A DNA stretch of 9,580 bases from CAYMLQ01 sp964390795. Its GTDB lineage: Bacteria; Verrucomicrobiota; Kiritimatiellia; RFP12; UBA1067. The notes under the pieces were generated by a model that saw only the letters and a program-made list of their open reading frames with translations, had not been told where the DNA came from and searched no databases. Made by a program: the position numbers and the translations under genes. Of the stretch, positions 1 to 5,911 are shown in pieces. The stretch is taken from positions 1-9,580 of the forward strand of contig CAYMLQ010000224.1 of NCBI GenBank assembly GCA_964390795.1, given 5' to 3'. The first letter of the stretch is position 1, and every line of letters starts with the position of its first letter.

Positions 1-286
1 CGCTCCCCGGCCCCCCGTGGTCGTGATTGCCCGGAATCGCGATGACCGGCACCCCGATCTGTCCGATCGCGCTGCATGCGGCCGATACCGTGCCTCTGTC
101 TGCGCTGGGCGAATCGAACAGGTCACCCGCGACCAGCACGAACTCCGCGCCGTTCTCCTGTGCGACGAGGCCGATACGCTTGATCGCCTCGATCCGCGCC
201 TGATGCACGAGTGCCCGCTTGTGCGCATCAGCTATTCCCGCGAACGGTTTCCCGATCTGCCAGTCTGCCGTGTGAATGAATTTCAT
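1..286 (-). CDS. SbcD/Mre11-type metallophosphoesterase (DNA repair exonuclease), C-terminus cut by the window edge
   Basis: The first 95 residues are visible; the rest lies beyond base 1. They match the N-terminus of calcineurin-like phosphoesterases of the SbcD/Mre11/YhaO group, which cut DNA with two metal ions and usually work with an SMC-like ATPase. Motif I is HTADWQIGKPF (D8), motif II is VAGDLFDS (G54, D55) and motif III is PGNHDH (N87, H88). Motif I has Gln at position 10 where classical SbcD has His. I recall a subfamily with DWQ-x-GKPF, so this may be normal for it. The ATG at 286 follows a good ribosome site, AGGGAG, about 7 bases upstream, and overlaps the stop of the 33-codon ORF before it. 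An SMC/SbcC-like ATPase would be expected beyond the left edge (inference). The family is clear; the exact substrate is not. Confidence 0.88.
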   Translation of the reverse strand, partial: MKFIHTADWQIGKPFAGIADAHKRALVHQARIEAIKRIGLVAQENGAEFVLVAGDLFDSPSADRGTVSAACSAIGQIGVPVIAIPGNHDHGGPGS

Positions 287-384
287 GTCCGATCTCCCTG
301 CGAGACATTGGAACGTTCCAAAACATCCGGCAACAACATGTCGAATCGTGCAACGTTCTCAAATATGGATTCATAAAAGTTCAT
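283..384 (-). CDS. Small 33-residue ORF linked by ATGA overlaps to both neighbours
   Basis: This short frame starts MNFYESIFENVARF and ends SNVSQGDRT. Its ATG overlaps the TGA of the ORF6N gene and its own TGA overlaps the ATG of the metallophosphoesterase, so both joins are 4-base ATGA overlaps typical of translational coupling. There is no Shine-Dalgarno sequence before it, so it could only be translated by coupling. I recognise no family. An alternative is that it is the frameshifted remainder of the ORF6N protein: in relatives, the segment after AFTEHG continues with a leucine-asparagine step, and the bases at the junction could read that way. It could also be chance. Either way it fills what otherwise looks like a 95-bp gap. 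Confidence 0.35.
   Translation of the reverse strand: MNFYESIFENVARFDMLLPDVLERSNVSQGDRT
310..320. promoter_or_regulatory. Palindrome TGGAACGTTCCA, possible operator (one base further at 309)
   Basis: Bases 309-320 read TGGAACGTTCCA, a perfect 12-bp palindrome, 23 bp before the nuclease start codon. The core AACGTTC recurs at 352-358, 40 bp away, and again at 534-540 inside the ORF6N gene. GAAC/GTTC half-sites are used by LexA-type repressors in several phyla, but those normally have a spacer between halves, which is absent here. The site lies within the 33-codon frame. It may be an operator or simply a short chance palindrome. Confidence 0.25.
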
Positions 385-635
385 GCTGTCGCTGCTGCTG
401 TGGGTGCCTCGATAAAGGCCATGGGGGCATGACGGAGACCCATACGGTCGGAATGGGAGGTCGCAAATTGCGACCTCCCATTAGCAAACTCCTCCGTCGT
501 GAGGACGAACATGAAGTCCTCCGGGAAGCGGTCAACGTTCCGCCGCACCTGTTCCTTCAGCCGCTTGGTCTCGACCCCGTACAGCACGGCGAGGTCACCT
601 CGATACACAGTCATCTTGGAGTCATACCTTACCAT
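381..635 (-). CDS. ORF6N-domain (KilA-N/antirepressor-like) protein, apparently C-terminally truncated
   Basis: The 84-residue product carries most of an ORF6N domain, a DNA-binding-associated module of phage antirepressors and mobile-element proteins. The matching stretch is DLAVLYGVETKRLKEQVRRN followed by VDRFPEDFMFVLTTEEF, RSQFATS and HAPMAF (residues 14-75). Relatives continue through AFTEHG into a longer helical region. Here the frame changes to IEAPTAAATA and stops, so the gene is probably truncated or frameshifted. The domain reads back slightly upstream of the chosen ATG at 635 without another start; a second ATG (M8) is at 614. The site has no clear Shine-Dalgarno sequence. The stop overlaps the next ORF by ATGA. 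Codons 52-61 form a perfect palindrome. Family assignment is firm; function in this host, and whether it is still active, are not known. Confidence 0.72.
   Translation of the reverse strand: MVRYDSKMTVYRGDLAVLYGVETKRLKEQVRRNVDRFPEDFMFVLTTEEFANGRSQFATSHSDRMGLRHAPMAFIEAPTAAATA
452..482. repeat. Perfect 31-bp inverted repeat inside the ORF6N gene
   Basis: The arms AATGGGAGGTCGCAA (452-466) and TTGCGACCTCCCATT (468-482) are exactly complementary around a single central base. In RNA this gives a stem of about 14 bp with a three-base loop. It lies in codons 52-61 of the ORF6N gene, whose residues there are NGRSQFATSH. The family's conserved RSQFATS core can be encoded by nearly self-complementary codons, which may explain the centre, but not the fit of the outer codons for N-G and S-H. 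Confidence 0.9.
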
Positions 636-704
636 CGCAGGGTGGTGATTGCGAGTGCAAAGGGCTTTAGCTGGATTGCCGATTGTCGATACAGCCGATT
701 ACAG

Positions 705-722
705 GGTTGACTCTTTTCAACC
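705..722. promoter_or_regulatory. Inverted repeat over the -35 box, possible operator
   Basis: GGTTGA (705-710) and TCAACC (717-722) are perfect 6-bp arms around a 6-base spacer. The left arm contains the -35 hexamer of the plus-strand promoter, a usual place for a repressor site. A direct repeat GCCGATT lies just upstream (678-684 and 694-700, 16 bp start to start). The binding protein is unknown; the divergent ORF6N product is one candidate by position only. Confidence 0.35.
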
Positions 723-735
723 TTCCCCACATAAT
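707..735 (+). promoter_or_regulatory. Sigma-70-type promoter for the Ser/Thr kinase gene
   Basis: TTGACT (707-712) and CATAAT (730-735) are separated by exactly 17 bp. Each matches its consensus hexamer at 5 of 6 positions. Transcription would begin near 742, giving a leader of almost 100 nt before the kinase start at 839. The surrounding sequence is visibly more AT-rich than the genes on either side. Confidence 0.6.
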
Positions 736-755
736 AAGCATGTATTTTGGATCTT

Positions 756-796
756 AAGCGGGGTCACACGATGTCAACGTGTGGAGGACTCCGCTT
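756..796 (+). promoter_or_regulatory. Hairpin in the kinase mRNA leader
   Basis: An outer stem AAGCGG (756-761) with CCGCTT (791-796) encloses an inner stem CACACG (765-770) with CGTGTG (778-783) and a 7-base loop. The GGAGG at 783-787, the only Shine-Dalgarno-like run in the leader, overlaps the inner stem and lies within the outer one, so the fold could hide it. No T-tract follows, so it is unlikely to be a simple terminator. No known riboswitch class was recognised. Confidence 0.4.
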
Positions 797-838
797 CAGA
801 CAATGGGATCACGCTGTTTCATGTGCTAGAACAATACT

Positions 839-2938
839 GTGGCAAGCGAACCAAACAAACCTAGTATTCTGCTGCGCTCGGTGAGGCGCGATCCTGTCGT
901 GCCTCCTAACCCTCATCAGAAAACCGGCATTCTCTTTGAATCCCTGACGGAAACCAAGTGCCCGCACTGCAGCGCAGCCGTGCCGCTGGCAGATTCCCGC
1001 CCGCTTACGAGTGTGCTTTGCCCGAGCTGCGGAGGCAAGCTGTTGGTGCCGGGACGCGTGGGCGGATTCCGTTTGCACAAGCACATTGGCGAAGGGGAAA
1101 TGGGAGCCATCTATCTTGCGACCGACGAGTCCCTGAATCGCGATGTGGCGGTCAAATTGGTTCGCGGATGCCATGCCGACAACCCCGAGTCCTGCGAGCG
1201 TCTGCGCCGCGAAGCCTGCGCGGCGGGCAAGCTGAATCATCCGCGTGTGGCCCAGGTGCATGCGCTGAACTTCTCTAACGGGCATCCCTATCTGGTCATG
1301 GAACTGGTGACCGGTCAGGATTTTTCCCAGAAGCTGGAGCGCGAGGGGCGCATTGAAGAACGCGTCGCTCTGCGGATGGCGCTGGACGTGGCCGACGGGC
1401 TGTCAGCCCTTCACCGCGAGGGCCTGGTACACGGTGACATCAAGCCGGGCAACATCGTGCTCGACCGGGACGGCAACGCCAAACTGGTCGATTTCGGCCT
1501 TTCGGGAATGACGCGCCTCGACAGCAGCGGCGCGCTCGTGGGCACACCGAACTATATCGCGCCCGAACTGCTTCGGGGCGCAGCAGACACCCACCGCAGC
1601 GACCTCTTCAGCCTCGGGGCCACGCTCTACCACCTGCTTTCCGGACAGGCCCCGATCGAAGGAGAGAAGACGATCGACGTGCTCAAGGCGAAGCTGTTCA
1701 GGCGTCCGGCCCCACTGGGAAGGTTTGCGCGTCACGTGTCGCAGCCCACTCGGAACCTGGTCATGCGGATGCTCGAGCCCGATCCGGAGAAGCGCCAGAC
1801 CGACAGCGACGCCGTGGCGGCTGAGATCCGTGAGGCCCTGGCCCAACTGGACACTCCCCCACCCGCAGCGCCTGTCGCCTCCTCGGAGTCCGCGCGCCGT
1901 TTGTTTCCGCGTCTCACATTGCCCCTGCAACCGAAAGCACCCACCGCACCGCAGTCGCGACGCCGCGACATCGGAACCGCGCTGCTCGGTCTGATCGCCA
2001 TCATCGCGATCCTGATAGCGGTCAGGCAAAACTCCTTCAACGAGACGTGGGAATGGCTCAGCCAGGAGTCTGCCAGTCACCTCATGACCCTGTCGGAACC
2101 GGCTAGCCAACCCCAACCCGAAAGTGTCCCGCCGTCCCTCACGGATGCCGACCGTATAGCCGCCGCGGATCTGCCGGCCAGCCCCCCGCCGCCCGAAACC
2201 GCCGCCTCTGGCCAAAAGGAAACCGACCGCTCAGAAACTGCCGCGCGGCCGGACAGCCAACTCCAACCCGCTTCCGCCGCACCGGCCCACGATGGCTTTA
2301 CCACCGAAGCCAAACAAAGCTGGCAAAGCATGAATTTGGGCGAGCATGCGCAGAGCGGCAGCACCCTGCAAATGGGCGGAACACTGATTATCCAGGGCTC
2401 GGGCACTGGCATGTGGAAGGGCGATGACCGCTGCCGTTTCGTCTGGATGAAGGTAATGGACAACTATGCGTTTTCCGCGCAGGTCAAGACGATCGCCAAT
2501 AACAGCAACCTCGCCGTCACCGGATTGCTGGTCAAAGGGGATGACCCGACGCTTGGCCCAGGTCTGCTCTTCGGCTTTCTTGGCAACGGCGAACTTGTTC
2601 TGCAAACACGACAGCCGAATAACAAGGCCGCGTTTGTCAAACGCTCCAAGCAGCCCCTCCAGCTCCCGACTTACCTCAAGGTCGTCCGCCGCGGAAAAAC
2701 GTTCCTGACCTGCGTGTCCTACGACGGCCGCTTCTGGGAGCCTTTCGCCTCATACGAACAGAACTTGCCCGCTTGCAACACGCTCGGCTTTGCAGTCTCC
2801 TCGCAATATTCCAACACGCTCGCCACAGCCAAATTCGCCAACATTCGCCTGCTGACGCCGGGCCTTCCCGGTACGGCGCAGTGTACCAACGCCCCAGCCG
2901 TCACCCGCACGCCGTCTGGCACTGTGCGCAAGAAATGA
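839..2938 (+). CDS. Membrane-anchored Ser/Thr protein kinase with N-terminal zinc ribbon and C-terminal concanavalin A-like sensor domain
   Basis: The 699-residue product is a Hanks-type Ser/Thr kinase that would phosphorylate cytoplasmic targets in response to an outside signal. In order it has a zinc ribbon (C41, C44, C61, C64); a kinase domain (about 77-335) with glycine loop GEGEMG (84-89), K106 in VAVK, E125, catalytic loop HGDIKPGN (D200, N205), DFG 218-220 and APE 241-243; a proline-rich linker; one transmembrane helix (about 378-395); an Ala/Pro-rich stalk; and a beta-rich domain (about 495-672) resembling LamG/DUF1349-like concanavalin A folds. The catalytic loop is HGD rather than HRD, so it is a non-RD kinase and may not need activation-loop phosphorylation. 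The start is uncertain: an amber codon at 827-829 closes the frame upstream, and GTG at 839 lacks a Shine-Dalgarno sequence. GTG 881 and GTG 899 are alternatives, and all keep the zinc ribbon. Substrate and ligand are unknown. Confidence 0.9.
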   Translation: MASEPNKPSILLRSVRRDPVVPPNPHQKTGILFESLTETKCPHCSAAVPLADSRPLTSVLCPSCGGKLLVPGRVGGFRLHKHIGEGEMGAIYLATDESLNRDVAVKLVRGCHADNPESCERLRREACAAGKLNHPRVAQVHALNFSNGHPYLVMELVTGQDFSQKLEREGRIEERVALRMALDVADGLSALHREGLVHGDIKPGNIVLDRDGNAKLVDFGLSGMTRLDSSGALVGTPNYIAPELLRGAADTHRSDLFSLGATLYHLLSGQAPIEGEKTIDVLKAKLFRRPAPLGRFARHVSQPTRNLVMRMLEPDPEKRQTDSDAVAAEIREALAQLDTPPPAAPVASSESARRLFPRLTLPLQPKAPTAPQSRRRDIGTALLGLIAIIAILIAVRQNSFNETWEWLSQESASHLMTLSEPASQPQPESVPPSLTDADRIAAADLPASPPPPETAASGQKETDRSETAARPDSQLQPASAAPAHDGFTTEAKQSWQSMNLGEHAQSGSTLQMGGTLIIQGSGTGMWKGDDRCRFVWMKVMDNYAFSAQVKTIANNSNLAVTGLLVKGDDPTLGPGLLFGFLGNGELVLQTRQPNNKAAFVKRSKQPLQLPTYLKVVRRGKTFLTCVSYDGRFWEPFASYEQNLPACNTLGFAVSSQYSNTLATAKFANIRLLTPGLPGTAQCTNAPAVTRTPSGTVRKK

Positions 2939-2963
2939 GCAGGGCCCTACACGAGCACGGACC

Positions 2964-2992
2964 GGCGGCGGGTTCGGGGACCCCGCCCTACC
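2964..2992. repeat. GC-rich intergenic hairpin ending in CCCTACC (REP-like)
   Basis: GGCGGG (2967-2972) pairs with CCCGCC (2982-2987), and the element ends with CCCTACC. A slightly shifted pairing of GGGT with ACCC is also possible. It begins 25 bp after the kinase stop codon, where a terminator or mRNA-end stabiliser would sit, but no T-tract follows. The pattern GGTAGGGCGGGG on the minus strand resembles a dispersed intergenic palindrome that I recall from PVC genomes. That is memory and cannot be tested within this window. Confidence 0.5.
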
Positions 2993-3031
2993 AGACGCCA
3001 CGATGCGCCTTTGGAACGTCACACACCTTCG

Positions 3032-3049
3032 GACGCCCCTGTGGGCGTC
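3032..3049. repeat. Perfect 7-bp hairpin between the convergent kinase and helicase genes
   Basis: GACGCCC (3032-3038) and GGGCGTC (3043-3049) are complementary around the loop CTGT. It lies 69 bp past the helicase stop and 94 bp past the kinase stop, so it could mark the transcript end from either side. No T-tract flanks it in either direction, so a classical intrinsic terminator is not supported. Confidence 0.5.
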
Positions 3050-3117
3050 GCGCGTGTATGTTGTCGCGGGCCGGACCCATCTGACGGAAGGCGCCTGGGG
3101 CGCGGCCAACGCTTCGG

Positions 3118-5883
3118 TCACAGCGGGACATGCGGCGGGAACAGCGCCTCCACGCGCGCCAGCAGGTCGTCCCGCCCCGTCACGTTCTGCATCGGGCACG
3201 GCAAACTCTTCCTGAACGTGGCACCGTAGCTCTTAGTCACCACACGCGGATCGGCCACGATCACCACGCCGCGGTCCGAGCGCGTGCGGATCAGGCGCCC
3301 GAAGCCCTGACGGAAGCGGATCACCGCCTGAGGCAGCGCGAACTCGCGGAAGGAGCTGCCGCCCGCCTGGTCGATCTGCTCGCTGCGCGCCTCGATGATC
3401 GGGTCACCCACCGCCGCAAAGGGCAGCCGCGCCATCACCACGCAGCTCAGCGCCTCGCCCGCCACGTCCACGCCTTCCCAGAACGAGTGCGTCCCGAGCA
3501 GCACGCAGGCCCCGCCCGAGCGGAACACGCGCGTGATCTGGTCGCGCGTGCCATTGACGCCATGCACCAGCAGCCGGATACCCGCCTCGCGCAGCGGCTC
3601 CTCCAGCAGCCGCGCCACCTGGTTCATCATCTCGTAGCTGGTGAATAGCCCCATGGCCCGGCCGCGCGTGCGCGTGAACACGTCGAGCAGCAGGCCGCTC
3701 AGTTGCTCCGCATAGCCGCCGCCGTTCGCCCCCGACGGCTCCGGCAGGAACGTGAGCGCCAGCGCCGCGCACTGGGTCAGGTAGTTGAACGGGCTCTCCG
3801 CCAAGCAGGTGAAGACCCGTTCGGGCTCGATCAGGTCGATGCCCAGCCGCTTGCCGATGTAACTGAACGAGCCGCCCACGCGCAGCGTCGCGGAGCAGAA
3901 CACCACCGACGACTTCTGCCGGTAGAGCAGCTCCGCCAGCGCACCCGCGATCTTCAGCGGCGCGGCGAACAGATTCACCGAGCCCGCCTGCTGACGGCCG
4001 GCTGGCTCGGCCCAGAACACGTGCTCGGCATCCGTCGCCGCCAGCACGAAATCCACATCCATTGCGAAGGCGCGCAGCGTGGCCGCCGCGCCCTCGACGT
4101 TCGCGGCCTGGTCGCCATACAGGGAGAGTTCGCCCTCGGACGTCTGGCGCAGCGCCTCGGCCAGCGCGAGCAAGTGGCCGGCCGCCTCCGCGATCACCGT
4201 TTTCAGGGCCACCTTGTCGGCCGCCACCGCAGCCTCGTCGAGGCTTTCGCCGCACGGCACGAACGCGCCGTTGCGGTAAACGAAACGCGCCGGCCGCGAC
4301 TCCGCCTCGGCCACCCCTCCGGCGTCCATCACCGCCGGTTCAGCCGGCGCACAGCGGTAGCGCGTCGCGTTCTTCGTCTGCGCCACCACGCCGTGCAGGC
4401 GCTCGAACAGGCTGCGGGCGGCGGCCTGCACGCCGTCCAGCGCGCCTTTGACCACGCGGATCTGCCGCCGCAGCGCGCGCGCCGCCTCCGCCTCCGCCGT
4501 GATCGCCCCGTTCTCCAAGTGGTTGCGCAGCACCTCAAGCACCCCGCCCGCCCGCTTGCCCTTGCCGCGGCTCAGGCGCCGCAGCATCTGATTCAGCCGC
4601 GTCTGGGTGACCTCCACCGACAGGTGGCGCGTCGCGGCCTCCTCGAGGTTGTGCGCCTCGTCGAACACGACTTGCGCATAGGCCGGCAGCGTGCTGCCCG
4701 GATTCTGCAGGTCTGAAAAGACCAGCGCGTGGTTGGCGATCACCACGTGCGCGGCCGCCGCACGCGCCCGGGCCTTCTGCAGGAAACAGCGACGGTAGTG
4801 GCGACAGCCGCGCCCTGCGCACTCCTCGCCCAGCGACGCGAGCTTGGACAGGAACAGGGGGTCGGCGTGGCCCGCGCCCGCGAACGCGTCGAGATCGCCG
4901 TCCGGCGTCTGCACCGCCCACGCGACCGCCTCGGCAAACAGCCGCAGCTCGGGCCGCTCCAGCTCGAACTGGCTGTGCTCCAGCAGCACCGCCAGCCGCC
5001 GCAGGCAGAAATAGTTCGAGCGTCCCTTGAGCAGCGCCACCCGCACCAGCCCGGCGTCGCCTCCGCCGAACTCGGCGCGGATGGCCTCGCGCACCAGCGG
5101 CAGATCCTTCTCGATCAGCTGCGACTGGAGGTTGCGCGTGTTGGTGCTGACCACCACCGGCAGGTCGTTGAGCCGCGCCCACGCCGCAGCGGGGATGAGG
5201 TAGGCCAGGCTTTTGCCCACACCCGTGCCGGCCTCGACCACCAGGTGGCGCCCCTCGTTGAACGCGCGCGCCACCGCCTGCAGCATCTCCACCTGGCCGG
5301 GGCGGGATTCATACCCGGGCATCAGCCGCGAAAAGGTGCCACCCGGCATCAGATGCGACGCCACGCGTTCGGCGGAGACCGGCGTGCAGTCGGCGTGGCC
5401 CGGCAGCTCGCGCTTCTCGCCGCGGAAGACCTCCGCCTTGAACGAGTCGGCCCAGTTGCCGCAGCCCACGCCCGACAGGCGCACCCGTGAGGCGAAGTCG
5501 CCGAACAGCCGTGCCAGAGCCTTCTCGTCGAGGTCGCGCAGCAGCAGCTCGATGGTCTCCAGCGCCCACAGGGGGAATCCGCCCAGCCGCGCCTCCATCC
5601 GCTGCCACGCGCGCCACAGGCCTTCCGCCGAGGGCGGCTCGCCCTCGAAAAGCTGCTCCGGTCGTTCGAGCGGCGCATGTGCGCACGCGAAAGCCCGCAC
5701 CGCCATCACGTCGGCGACGGAGGCGTGGCCTGCCGGAAAAAGGTCATCAAACGCCACCGGATCGTTGGTCAGATAGAACGGCGACTCCGCCTCGGCCGCG
5801 CCTGCGCCTAGCGGCGGATACACGTCAAAAGAGGGCGGGCGACCCGCATGACGCGTGATCCAAACTGTGCGGATACTGAGCAT
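3118..5883 (-). CDS. dinG: DinG/XPD-family ATP-dependent DNA helicase with iron-sulfur cysteines
   Basis: The 921-residue protein is a superfamily 2 helicase of the DinG/XPD type, a 5'-3' DNA unwinding enzyme used on repair intermediates, R-loops and similar structures. Visible motifs are a Q-like YESRPGQ (191-197), Walker A EAGTGVGKS (217-225), four candidate Fe-S cysteines (C293, C355, C360, C366), DEAH 409-412 region in VVFDEAHNLEE, SATL (664-667), motif V GTHSFWEGVDVAGE (797-810) and motif VI RQGFGRLIRT (858-867). Residues 1 to about 185 are an N-terminal extension that I cannot assign and that lacks obvious DEDD-exonuclease motifs. The ATG start is 28 bp after the RluA-type gene's stop codon, so the two are probably cotranscribed. 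No strong ribosome site is visible. The symbol is by family; YoaA-like proteins are close relatives. Confidence 0.9.
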   Translation of the reverse strand: MLSIRTVWITRHAGRPPSFDVYPPLGAGAAEAESPFYLTNDPVAFDDLFPAGHASVADVMAVRAFACAHAPLERPEQLFEGEPPSAEGLWRAWQRMEARLGGFPLWALETIELLLRDLDEKALARLFGDFASRVRLSGVGCGNWADSFKAEVFRGEKRELPGHADCTPVSAERVASHLMPGGTFSRLMPGYESRPGQVEMLQAVARAFNEGRHLVVEAGTGVGKSLAYLIPAAAWARLNDLPVVVSTNTRNLQSQLIEKDLPLVREAIRAEFGGGDAGLVRVALLKGRSNYFCLRRLAVLLEHSQFELERPELRLFAEAVAWAVQTPDGDLDAFAGAGHADPLFLSKLASLGEECAGRGCRHYRRCFLQKARARAAAAHVVIANHALVFSDLQNPGSTLPAYAQVVFDEAHNLEEAATRHLSVEVTQTRLNQMLRRLSRGKGKRAGGVLEVLRNHLENGAITAEAEAARALRRQIRVVKGALDGVQAAARSLFERLHGVVAQTKNATRYRCAPAEPAVMDAGGVAEAESRPARFVYRNGAFVPCGESLDEAAVAADKVALKTVIAEAAGHLLALAEALRQTSEGELSLYGDQAANVEGAAATLRAFAMDVDFVLAATDAEHVFWAEPAGRQQAGSVNLFAAPLKIAGALAELLYRQKSSVVFCSATLRVGGSFSYIGKRLGIDLIEPERVFTCLAESPFNYLTQCAALALTFLPEPSGANGGGYAEQLSGLLLDVFTRTRGRAMGLFTSYEMMNQVARLLEEPLREAGIRLLVHGVNGTRDQITRVFRSGGACVLLGTHSFWEGVDVAGEALSCVVMARLPFAAVGDPIIEARSEQIDQAGGSSFREFALPQAVIRFRQGFGRLIRTRSDRGVVIVADPRVVTKSYGATFRKSLPCPMQNVTGRDDLLARVEALFPPHVPL

Positions 5884-5911
5884 GTGACCGGGGTGTCCGT
5901 CGCAGACCGCG

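Noticed and set aside
452..482. Intrinsic terminator
   Set aside because: No T-tract follows on either strand, and the palindrome is inside an open coding frame.
276..710. 144-codon plus-strand open frame across the left-end genes
   Set aside because: It is antisense to the ORF6N gene, which has a recognisable domain, and has no family features.
649..864. 71-codon plus-strand open frame in the kinase leader
   Set aside because: It runs through the promoter and hairpin, starts upstream of the likely transcript start and has no ribosome site.
1403..2215. 270-codon minus-strand open frame opposite the kinase gene
   Set aside because: It overlaps the kinase and linker fully and gives an Arg/Gly-rich product without motifs.
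3703..4716. 337-codon plus-strand open frame opposite the helicase gene
   Set aside because: It is the antisense of a clear DinG-type gene; high GC keeps the opposite strand free of stops. The product is Arg/His-rich and low in complexity with no family pattern.
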